From: HGM12587 sp964561705
GTDB lineage: Bacteria > Bacillota > Clostridia > Lachnospirales > Lachnospiraceae
Direction: 5' to 3'
Assembly (NCBI GenBank): GCA_964561705.1
Contig: CAZLQJ010000047.1
Location: 1-14,409, forward strand
DNA length: 14,409 nt
Shown: one piece after another, positions 1 to 6,581 of the stretch
How positions within the stretch are numbered: the stretch's first letter is position 1
How the letters are laid out: the number at the start of each line of letters is the position of its first letter
Notes under the pieces: model-generated
Database searches by the model: none
What the model was told of the DNA's origin: nothing
What the model saw: the letters and a program-made list of their open reading frames with translations, nothing else
Translations under genes and position numbers: made by a program

Positions 1-783
1 TCTTAAAGCAGATTTATCGATACATTCTTTTGCATCCGCTTCCCGCTCATGACGAACCAGATTCAGCCCTTCCCAATTTTCAGAATCCCAGCCTATGGCG
101 TCATCATAAATATGAATTTGTGTATATTCCATATTTTCCAGAGTTTTTCGAAACTCTGTGGTATACATTAATTCCGGTGCATCTCCCTGAAATGTCAGGT
201 TTTTTACGCCCTGGCCTTTACTATCTCCGTAAGCCAAACTGGTTCCAACCCGCTCTACCGCAGCCGGAATTGTAAGTTCCGGCAGGGATTCACAGAAATA
301 AAATGCACCTGCATCAATCACCTTGATACTGTCCGGTAACGTAACCTTTTCCATGTTATAGCAGAAATGAAACGCTCCCACACCAATGTATTCGATCCCT
401 TCCGGGATAACCACTTCCTTGAGTGCCGAATCCCAGGAAAATGCATTGGGAGCAATATCCGTCACCGGAAATCCATCAATAAAATCTTCAATTTCAACAA
501 CACCGGCTGCTTTTACTGATTCCTCCACACAAATATGCCAGTAAGGCCCTCTGTTGCACCACATATCATACTGATTTTCACCATAATAAAGTTCATAATT
601 TACCTGATTAACCGTTTTTTTATAACTGTCGAAATGAACACTCCATCCGTTCTCTTCTGCCCACTCTTTGTTTGGTCTTCTTTGCAGAACGATCGAAGTT
701 TCGTCACTTTTCGCCTGCCCATCCAGTGAGCACATTCCAAATGTCATCATTGCCGCAAACAATATACTTACGATTCTTTTCAT
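1..783 (-). CDS. BspA-type leucine-rich-repeat secreted protein, partial (3' end beyond left edge)
   Basis: The frame stays open for 261 codons from an ATG at 783 to the left edge, so the C-terminus is missing. AAGGAAAAGGAG lies just upstream of the ATG with good spacing. The first about 25 residues form a signal peptide (MKRIVSILFAAMMTFGMC...), with likely signal peptidase I cleavage near GQA-KS; the FGMC stretch is not a proper lipobox. From about residue 100 there are three LRR_5/BspA repeats of about 23 residues, with cores IAPNAF, IGVGAFHF and IDAGAFYF each followed by L..V.IP- or L..L.IP-type segments. BspA-type LRR proteins are known surface adhesins or matrix-binding proteins; that role here is inference. 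It starts 19 nt after the VWA gene stop, so it is the last visible gene of the TasA-type operon. Any anchor domain lies outside the window. Confidence 0.85.
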   Translation of the reverse strand, partial: MKRIVSILFAAMMTFGMCSLDGQAKSDETSIVLQRRPNKEWAEENGWSVHFDSYKKTVNQVNYELYYGENQYDMWCNRGPYWHICVEESVKAAGVVEIEDFIDGFPVTDIAPNAFSWDSALKEVVIPEGIEYIGVGAFHFCYNMEKVTLPDSIKVIDAGAFYFCESLPELTIPAAVERVGTSLAYGDSKGQGVKNLTFQGDAPELMYTTEFRKTLENMEYTQIHIYDDAIGWDSENWEGLNLVRHEREADAKECIDKSALR

Positions 784-802
784 CACGCGCTCCTTTTCCT
801 TC

Positions 803-3709
803 CTATTCTCCGATCTGGTTCCTTACACTCACCCGATCACTGAACAGCTTGTCGTTGACTTTTTGATTATGAAAAATAACGCGTATTCCCTGAGGCTGCC
901 GTTTCAGATTGACCTGTGCATGCAATCCATAGACTTCCGGATCAGATTCACTTCCCTGTACCACACTTCCATTGCCATCCTGCGAAACATACAAGGAAAT
1001 CCGATCCGCCTCGTATCTTCCTACACGTATTTCCTCGATCACGTATTTTTCGCTCACCGGAAGATCTGTAAATGTATACGACATAGAAACCTTTCCATTG
1101 GACTGATCTTTCTTTACATTCTCTTTGGTGAATATAAACGTATGATAAAATGTATATTCCTGTCCGTCAATTCCGTTTCCCTTGATTCGGATCATAAATG
1201 CCGGATCTCCATGTTCCCAGCAAATCTGTTCATCTTCACTGTCAATTTCCTTTACAATGGTCAGATTCGTCCGCTGATCAAAAAGAACGGAGTCCTCCGA
1301 CTGCATTTTCAAATAATTGTCCTGATTGCTTACCGGCTCACTGTCAGATTTTGTCACCGCCCACGGAATCGTACTGCTGTAGGCTTTGGTTGTGATCACA
1401 GGTGCATAATCCACCACAGTCTCACAAACATTGGAAGACACGATACGGTCCTTTGCATCCACCTCATAAATATAATACGTTCCATTTTCCAATCCTGTAA
1501 TCTTGGCAGTTCCTAAGGAAGCCCCCGCCGGAATTACGATCTTGGCCCGTGCATCGACGTTTTGAACCGTACCGCTGCGATATCTGGTCCCAGAACAGAC
1601 ATAATGATAAGTTCTGCTCTTCTTTTCATTCGCAGTCACATATTTATTTAAGTTGATGACAGAATCCCGCCGCCAAAAGACCAATTGAGGAACGTCAATG
1701 GAGATCTTGCACTGGGTTGACGGCTCCTGCGTAGAATAATAGCTTACATACTGTTCCCGGCTAATTGCTGCCATCCGGTCCTTCCCGCCGGTATCTTTTC
1801 CATACTGTAAATATTGGATTGGGAAGGAAAACGTATGTCCCTCCGCCTGATAGGTTCCATCACTCATTTTCCCAATCGACCAATAAACCGTTTTGGTACT
1901 CTTGACATAGACATGGGTAATGCCGCTATCCTGTACCGCCTGATAGACATTTTCCGGAACCCCTTTGACGATTCCACGATCCGGTGAAGACAAAACTTTC
2001 CATGTTTCGTCCAGTTTCGCAGTATCCAGTTCAAAATCCGACCCTAACTGATCCACATAAAAAGTCTCTTCTGCATAGATTTTTTTCAGGTAGGTTTCAT
2101 CGATCTGATGTAGAACTTTTTGTGTCAGTTCGGCAAAATCCCCCGTAGTTCTTGCATAAAAAGTCTGATCGGCAGCTGCTACCAGTCTGTCTTTCAACCC
2201 TGTTTTATCATTTTCATTAATTCCAACACCAACTGTCCATACGGTGATACCGGGAACCGCCCTTAACTGATACAAAACACCTCCGGTCAGCTGATCATTG
2301 GTCATCTGCATTCCGGTCAATGCCGGATTGCTCCGATCCACATCCTTTCCTTCGCTGCCTCCCGGCATCCCATCGGTTAAAAATAAAACCAAGGTCTTTT
2401 TTGCCTTGTCGGAAGCACTGCGGCCAGTGAGCATCGCCAGTGCATTTTGGAAGGCATTGCCCCAGTTTGTCCCATTATAGGTAAAGGGGTGATCGATCTG
2501 CGCCTTTAAGGTCTGTGCATCGGAAGTAAATCCCAATTTGGTAACCCCTGCTCTGGATGTGATCTGGTCACTTCGTGTAACATTTTCAAGACCTGTCCCC
2601 GCCTCATTCCCGTTCCAGTTTGTCCAGGAACCATTGTTTGGCACATCACTCCAAAACGGAATATAAGCAATTTGATTGCCGCTATTCAGCTGAAGGATCT
2701 TATCCACGATCTGATCCATAAATTCCTGGGATTTTGTTAATCGGTCATTGGTCTGACATTCTCCCGTACAGGTACACAAAATCCACCTTCCGTCATATTG
2801 GTGAAGCTCTGAATTATCCAAAAAATACATATCTGCATTTTCTACCGGCCGTTTCACCCCTCTGTAATCATAATAGTAAGATCCCACCGGAAGTCTCAGC
2901 ACACGGCATCCTTTGGAAAGATAATCCAAGGCTGCCTCCCGGGAGGAAATCCTCACATAATGATGAAGATCCGTATGAATGATATTATAAAGATTGGCTC
3001 CGTTCACCATCGTCCAAGCCGGTATTCCGGAAAACGGATCCTCCTCGATCAACAGATAAAAATGATCGCCCAATTGACAAGGGGAATTGTTTTTTACCTC
3101 ATAATGATAGTAACGGGTCGAAGTCCCATCTCCCGGATCATAACCCAAAAGGGAAGCAGTATACGCATTGGGTTCCGTTACATAGGAAAAATAATTTTTT
3201 GCATCAGATTTAAACTGTTCTTTTAATTCCTGGACGGTAATAGACCATTGGTTACCGTTTAGGATTGGATAATAGGCCGTCGCAGTGGGGCTTGACCAAC
3301 CTTTTCTCATCTTTTCCAGATGATAACCATAATTTGCATCCATTGATCCTGATTTATCATGAACCAACACCACATTCATATCCGGCGTTACCGATAATGT
3401 TCCGGAATTTGACGAATACTGCACCGTCACCTTTGCTTCTCCCGTATCCGGATCCGTCCACTGCGCCCGTTTCTTAAGATTTACAGACAAATCCGTACCT
3501 GTCACGAGATCTGCCGGTGCCGGAATATTTTCTGAAGCATGGTATTCATACCTATCAAAAAATTCCGTTGGTATCAGCGGTACCTCATCTGTCGCTTCGG
3601 AGATTTCCGTTTCTGCGCCTTCGATGGTTTCCATTTCCTGCGCAAACCCAGTGATCGATATCGGCAGCAACATGGTCATCGCACAGAGCCATGCAATCAT
3701 CTTTTTCAT
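803..3709 (-). CDS. Large secreted von Willebrand A domain adhesin with CnaB-like C-terminus
   Basis: This 968-residue protein begins with a signal peptide (MKKMIAWLCAMTMLLPISITGFAQ). The MIDAS motif DKSGS is at residues 118-122 and the later strand LVLFLTDGMP near 440-449. Between them lies an insertion of about 190 residues, far longer than in a simple VWA domain, with several cysteines including CTCTGEC near 312-318. VWA domains with inserted arms are known from Gram-positive pilus-tip adhesins such as RrgA. The last 155 residues resemble a CnaB/SpaA fold, with Lys820 (IVKEI), Glu892/893 (VIEE) and Asn948 (IFHNQ) placed as in intramolecular isopeptide domains. No LPXTG motif or C-terminal membrane helix is present. 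The start overlaps the upstream TasA-like gene as ATGA, implying translational coupling; an ATG three codons later is an alternative. A tip or cargo adhesin role on the fibre is inference. Confidence 0.9.
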   Translation of the reverse strand: MKKMIAWLCAMTMLLPISITGFAQEMETIEGAETEISEATDEVPLIPTEFFDRYEYHASENIPAPADLVTGTDLSVNLKKRAQWTDPDTGEAKVTVQYSSNSGTLSVTPDMNVVLVHDKSGSMDANYGYHLEKMRKGWSSPTATAYYPILNGNQWSITVQELKEQFKSDAKNYFSYVTEPNAYTASLLGYDPGDGTSTRYYHYEVKNNSPCQLGDHFYLLIEEDPFSGIPAWTMVNGANLYNIIHTDLHHYVRISSREAALDYLSKGCRVLRLPVGSYYYDYRGVKRPVENADMYFLDNSELHQYDGRWILCTCTGECQTNDRLTKSQEFMDQIVDKILQLNSGNQIAYIPFWSDVPNNGSWTNWNGNEAGTGLENVTRSDQITSRAGVTKLGFTSDAQTLKAQIDHPFTYNGTNWGNAFQNALAMLTGRSASDKAKKTLVLFLTDGMPGGSEGKDVDRSNPALTGMQMTNDQLTGGVLYQLRAVPGITVWTVGVGINENDKTGLKDRLVAAADQTFYARTTGDFAELTQKVLHQIDETYLKKIYAEETFYVDQLGSDFELDTAKLDETWKVLSSPDRGIVKGVPENVYQAVQDSGITHVYVKSTKTVYWSIGKMSDGTYQAEGHTFSFPIQYLQYGKDTGGKDRMAAISREQYVSYYSTQEPSTQCKISIDVPQLVFWRRDSVINLNKYVTANEKKSRTYHYVCSGTRYRSGTVQNVDARAKIVIPAGASLGTAKITGLENGTYYIYEVDAKDRIVSSNVCETVVDYAPVITTKAYSSTIPWAVTKSDSEPVSNQDNYLKMQSEDSVLFDQRTNLTIVKEIDSEDEQICWEHGDPAFMIRIKGNGIDGQEYTFYHTFIFTKENVKKDQSNGKVSMSYTFTDLPVSEKYVIEEIRVGRYEADRISLYVSQDGNGSVVQGSESDPEVYGLHAQVNLKRQPQGIRVIFHNQKVNDKLFSDRVSVRNQIGE

Positions 3710-4236
3710 CCTTTTCCACCACCCTTTTCTAATGCTTCAAATGCTTCCTGTGCATTTTGAAAACCTGCTGATTGTACAGACTCACAGACGACATCAATGG
3801 AAAATCCCCAAAATTCATCCGGTATACTTCCCAACACCTTTATATGCGTAAAGAGGGGGGCAGTCTTTTCCCCGACCCTTAGGATCGATTGATAATAAAG
3901 CCAGCCATCTGTGCCTTTCTTCCAGTCAGTCGTATTCATTCCCATTGACTGATCGTAATAATAGGAAAGATAATCCTTTGCCCTGCTGTCCGATAAATTC
4001 ACTTTTGCCCGGACATAGCCATCCGTCATCCCTGTATTTACAATCACCGGCTTCTTTACGGTCTTTTGATCCTTTTGTGGCGGATCAAATTCTTCTGTGA
4101 TTGAAATTTCATTGTTTCCCACCACAAAGGTATTTACCGCCTGATCGGTATCCCTTAAATATGCCAAAATTCCCTTCCCGGCAACTAGGAGCAGGCATAA
4201 AACAGAAAAAATCAGCAACCATTGTTTCTTTTTCAT
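3706..4236 (-). CDS. TasA/CalY-like fibre protein 3, SipW-type signal
   Basis: This 176-residue protein starts with a basic and hydrophobic signal, then AYLRDTDQAVNTFVVG (residues 25-40), the hallmark of SipW-dependent TasA/camelysin proteins; cleavage is expected after Ala25. The core carries the family pattern also seen in its two upstream neighbours: an N-G-x-x-D-x-Y-V/I-x-x-K/V strand (NTGMTDGYVRAKV), an aromatic DGWLYY strand, a GEKTAPLF turn and a closing VQSAGFQN segment. TasA of Bacillus forms biofilm fibres; camelysin is a cell-surface protein of the same family. It starts on an ATGA overlap with the gene before it, with GAAGGAG about 7 nt upstream, and ends on an ATGA overlap with the VWA gene. 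It is probably a fibre subunit or the adaptor linking fibre to VWA protein; which of these cannot be told. Confidence 0.88.
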   Translation of the reverse strand: MKKKQWLLIFSVLCLLLVAGKGILAYLRDTDQAVNTFVVGNNEISITEEFDPPQKDQKTVKKPVIVNTGMTDGYVRAKVNLSDSRAKDYLSYYYDQSMGMNTTDWKKGTDGWLYYQSILRVGEKTAPLFTHIKVLGSIPDEFWGFSIDVVCESVQSAGFQNAQEAFEALEKGGGKG

Positions 4237-5372
4237 TCCATTTCTCCTTCCCGTTTATGCTTTTTCAGTCCAAAAACTGCTGTCATTCCCAAAGAAAGTC
4301 CGGCAAGACACAGATAGAACCCCAGTTTGGAAGAATCTCCAGTGTGCACAGTTTCCGGTGCATCGACGATCGGCTCTGTAGAAAAAATCCATTTCACACA
4401 ACTGTCGCATCCACTATAATCGTTCCCCAGCTCTTTGGGAACATCGATCGTAAATTGGAACTCCCCTTCTTTTCCCTTCGGTAAAATCCCCAGGATCACC
4501 GTTTCAGACAATTCTTCCGCCCTTAAATTTCCTGAATAAACCGTCTTTTCCGTATCTCCAATTCCGGAAATGATCTGTAAACGAATTTGATCCGTCAAAG
4601 AATCCTCCTTGGACACTTCACTTCGAAAATAGAGTTTCACTGCTTCACTTCCCTGATTTACAAGTTGCACCTGATCCTCATAGTGGGCTCCCGGCATCAA
4701 TTCCGGTAGATTGTAAAAAAAGTCATCACTGTTTTTGATCAATTCTTTACTCCTGCCTTCATACCGGATCTGGAACAACTTTGTTTCCGTACTTTTTAAT
4801 ACCTTGATATCATAATTTTTCTTTGTTTCGCTTTTGAGGATTTCTACTTCGCCCCATGGATTCTCAGATTGAAAATCCGGTGAAAAATTCTGACTCTGGA
4901 TCGCATCTGCATCGATCTCCAGAGAAATCGGCTTTTCTTCATTGCTCTGCTCAAAATCTGCCGGTATCTGCACTCCTTGAAAAAAATCTGCACTTTCTCC
5001 ATGGGAAAGAATCCGGGTAAAATAGTAATAACCATCCTCTGCTCTGATCCAATCCTCCCCGATTCCATACAGATTTTCCTCTGTGATTCCATCTGTTTCC
5101 CGAAAGGTCACTTTCGCCCGGATATAGCAGTCTGTTCCTTCATTACAGATCCGCGGAATCTTGGAAATCCGGTCTGCAGGCAAAACTGCCATTTTCTCTG
5201 TCCACAGTTCTTCCTTATCTCCATTTTTCTGATATTCCGTAAGATCAATATCCACTGTACCGGTTTCAAAATGGTTCACAATTTCTGCAGAAGTCATCGC
5301 ATAAATGGTTCCGCCACAAAAGAGCAGTGCCGAAAGACCCAGCAAAGCAACCCAATGCTTTTTCTTCAACAT
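4233..5372 (-). CDS. TasA/CalY-like fibre protein 2 with extra domain and C-terminal anchor
   Basis: The best start is the ATG at 5372 (MLKKKHW, 379 residues), with AAAGGAA 9 nt upstream, rather than the in-frame ATG at 5399 inside the preceding gene. The SipW-type signal ends in GGTIYA (cleavage after residue 25) and is followed by VNHFETGTVDIDL. The family core includes CYIRAKV, DGYYYF, GESADFF and AIQSQNF. Residues about 190-340 are an additional beta-rich domain (PGAHYEDQVQLVNQG) not present in the other two paralogues. The C-terminus has HTGDSSK near 343-349, a hydrophobic segment of about 20 residues and a KKHKRE tail. This resembles a clostridial sorting signal without the expected LPxT or xPxTG proline, so membrane retention by the helix is the safer reading. 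It is the likely base or anchor of the fibre (inference). Confidence 0.88.
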   Translation of the reverse strand: MLKKKHWVALLGLSALLFCGGTIYAMTSAEIVNHFETGTVDIDLTEYQKNGDKEELWTEKMAVLPADRISKIPRICNEGTDCYIRAKVTFRETDGITEENLYGIGEDWIRAEDGYYYFTRILSHGESADFFQGVQIPADFEQSNEEKPISLEIDADAIQSQNFSPDFQSENPWGEVEILKSETKKNYDIKVLKSTETKLFQIRYEGRSKELIKNSDDFFYNLPELMPGAHYEDQVQLVNQGSEAVKLYFRSEVSKEDSLTDQIRLQIISGIGDTEKTVYSGNLRAEELSETVILGILPKGKEGEFQFTIDVPKELGNDYSGCDSCVKWIFSTEPIVDAPETVHTGDSSKLGFYLCLAGLSLGMTAVFGLKKHKREGEME

Positions 5373-5388
5373 ACCGCTGCGTTCCTTT

Positions 5389-6045
5389 CTATTGTGCATT
5401 CAATACCGCCCATACTTCTGCAGGCTTCACCTTTCCATCACGATTATTTCCATCCAATCCTGTTTTTCCATCATTAATATTCGATGTCTGGATTGCATAA
5501 GCATCTACCACTACATGGAACTCTTTTCCTTCCAAACCTTCATCTTCCACCACATTGGCAAATTTGATATAATCAAATACAGCTGTTGTCGTCTCATTGG
5601 CCTTCACCGCCGTCATAGACTCATTGGTGCCATAGGCATACAAATGGGTCACCGTACCCTCTTCTGCATTTTTCGTACCTGTTCCTAGTTCCATCCATCC
5701 ATTTTTCACATCATACTGAAAAAGTTCCGTATCCACCTTTGGATTTTTCGTTCCATTTTCATTTGCTGTCGTTACCTTTGCATACGGAACCTTCACTTCC
5801 ACAAAGACATAAGCATCGTTAATCCCGATATTCTTTACCTGAGGATCCTTTTTCATTTCCTCCTCCGGTGTCATATTTTCCACCGGCGTCCATCCAGGTT
5901 CCAGAAGATCAATGGCGATCTTTCCCACCGTAAATGTATTGGTTTCCCTGTCCGTATCTGTAAAAAATGCAGAAATTCCGCCAACTGCCAGGCATCCTGC
6001 CAATGCAGATACCACAATACCTGTTTTCACTTTTTTAAAATTCAT
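5389..6045 (-). CDS. TasA/CalY-like major fibre protein 1, SipW-type signal
   Basis: First gene of the operon; 218 residues from the ATG at 6045 (MNFKKVK), with AAAGGAG 8 nt upstream. An in-frame ATG at 6069 lacks such a site. The signal peptide ends GGISA-FFTDTDRETNTFTVG, an almost textbook SipW-dependent TasA/camelysin processing region, with cleavage after Ala26. The mature part has NIGINDAYVFVEV, NGWMELG and ETTTAVFDYI, matching the conserved strands of the two paralogues downstream, and ends in a polar Asn/Asp/Gly-rich stretch (DGNNRDGKV). It lacks a C-terminal anchor, so it is the best candidate for the main polymerising subunit. The neighbour starts 16 nt beyond its stop. Family membership is seen in sequence; fibre formation is known for Bacillus TasA and inferred here. 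Confidence 0.9.
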   Translation of the reverse strand: MNFKKVKTGIVVSALAGCLAVGGISAFFTDTDRETNTFTVGKIAIDLLEPGWTPVENMTPEEEMKKDPQVKNIGINDAYVFVEVKVPYAKVTTANENGTKNPKVDTELFQYDVKNGWMELGTGTKNAEEGTVTHLYAYGTNESMTAVKANETTTAVFDYIKFANVVEDEGLEGKEFHVVVDAYAIQTSNINDGKTGLDGNNRDGKVKPAEVWAVLNAQ

Positions 6046-6080
6046 ACATAATTCTCCTTTGCATTTCATTTTTTGAAATA

Positions 6081-6120
6081 GAGAACAAAGTATTCCGGAG
6101 CAAAAAATAAATTTGTCCTC
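6081..6120 (-). other. Predicted hairpin in the TasA-operon leader
   Basis: On the transcribed strand GAGGACAAA (6112-6120) can pair over 9 positions, with one G-U pair, with TTTGTTCTC (6081-6089), leaving a loop of 22 nt. It sits 36 nt before the first start codon. It has no U-run after it, so it is not an obvious terminator; a role in mRNA stability or translation is possible but unproven. Confidence 0.35.
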
Positions 6121-6167
6121 TTGTTTTATAATAAAAATGGGAAATTCCGGCGAAATTGCCGTTAATC

Positions 6168-6185
6168 AAATGACGAACGTCATTT
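6168..6185. promoter_or_regulatory. Perfect palindrome downstream of the TasA-operon start, candidate operator
   Basis: AAATGACG-AA-CGTCATTT is an 8-bp perfect inverted repeat with a 2-bp centre, flanked by further partial symmetry (ATC/GAT). It begins about 7 nt after the predicted transcription start, a position where a bound dimeric repressor would block RNA polymerase. The half-site shape resembles operators of TetR-type repressors, but no regulator gene lies in the window. The same sequence could also form a hairpin at the 5' end of the mRNA. Confidence 0.5.
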
Positions 6186-6198
6186 TTGATACACATTG

Positions 6199-6227
6199 AG
6201 TATATCACCTGCAATCTGATTTTGCAA
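6199..6227 (-). promoter_or_regulatory. Sigma-A promoter of the TasA-type operon (extended -10)
   Basis: On the minus strand TTGCAA (6222-6227) is separated by exactly 17 nt from TATACT (6199-6204), preceded by TG one base upstream, an extended -10. Predicted start is near 6192, giving a leader of about 147 nt before the first gene. It lies just past the 3' end of the tRNA gene, so the operon has its own promoter. Confidence 0.75.
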
Positions 6228-6253
6228 GTAAAATCGATCATAAAATAAAAAAG

Positions 6254-6333
6254 TGCGGGTAACAGGACTTGAACCTGCACGGTCTCCCACCAGAACCTAA
6301 ATCTGGCGCGTCTGCCAATTCCGCCATACCCGC
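6254..6333 (-). tRNA. tRNA-Leu (anticodon UAG)
   Basis: An 80-nt minus-strand tRNA: acceptor stem GCGGGTA/TACCCGC perfectly paired (7 bp), D arm with GGCAGACGC, anticodon stem CCAGA/TCTGG with loop TTTAGGT giving anticodon TAG, a long variable arm as expected of a class II leucine tRNA, and T arm GCAGG-TTCAAGT-CCTGT. The discriminator base is A at 6254. The CCA end is not encoded. Directly after it come T6-A-T4 (6242-6252), probably the transcription end. It reads CUA and other CUN leucine codons. Confidence 0.96.
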
Positions 6334-6426
6334 ATGTTACCTTGAATTTTGATGCTTTTTAACCGCACCAGAATTCTAATTTTTCTTTGCGCCAGATTCT
6401 GGATTTTTCGTTTCCGGCGCATCTGT
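6334..6426 (-). other. Long 5' leader of the tRNA-Leu transcript with tRNA-like repeats
   Basis: About 93 nt separate the predicted start of the tRNA transcript from the mature 5' end. On the transcribed strand it can pair CCAGAAT with ATTCTGG, or GCGCC with GGCGC. It also contains TTAG..TTCTGGTG, closely matching the anticodon-arm region of the tRNA itself (TTAGGTTCTGGTG). It may be a decayed tRNA-Leu copy or merely a leader trimmed by RNase P. No coding frame was seen here. Confidence 0.35.
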
Positions 6427-6432
6427 TTCTCC

Positions 6433-6461
6433 ATATTAAAACAAAACCAAAAGAATGTCAA
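6433..6461 (-). promoter_or_regulatory. Consensus sigma-A promoter of tRNA-Leu
   Basis: On the minus strand TTGACA (6456-6461), a 17-nt spacer and TAATAT (6433-6438) form a near-perfect housekeeping promoter. Predicted start is near 6426. A 10-base direct repeat CCATATTAAA occurs at 6431-6440, covering the -10 box, and again at 6481-6490; its meaning is unclear. Confidence 0.8.
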
Positions 6462-6521
6462 ATATTTCCGCTCCTCCCTCCCATATTAAAAAAATCTTAA
6501 GAATTTATTTCCACTCTGCCT

Positions 6522-6550
6522 TTGCTTTATTCTCCGCAATGGACTATCAT
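6522..6550 (+). promoter_or_regulatory. Probable sigma-A promoter of the membrane glycosyltransferase
   Basis: TTGCTT (6522-6527), a 17-nt spacer and TATCAT (6545-6550) give a moderate housekeeping promoter about 25 nt before the ribosome site. It is divergent from the tRNA promoter, with about 60 bp between the two -35 boxes. Confidence 0.5.
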
Positions 6551-6581
6551 AAGAGCATGTTAAACTAGGAGGTTTATGGAT

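Noticed and set aside
668..1516. Plus-strand open frame of about 280 codons
   Set aside because: It lies wholly opposite the VWA gene, which has domain motifs, a signal peptide and operon coupling. The plus-strand product has no recognisable motif or ribosome site.
6035..6280. Minus-strand frame of 81 codons upstream of the first TasA-like gene
   Set aside because: It begins inside the tRNA, spans the promoter and leader, and overlaps the real start in another frame; the composition is that of non-coding AT-rich DNA.
6431..6490. 10-base direct repeat CCATATTAAA, 50 bp apart
   Set aside because: Both copies are AT-rich and one is simply the -10 region of the tRNA promoter. No third copy or matching symmetry was seen, so it is kept only as a remark.
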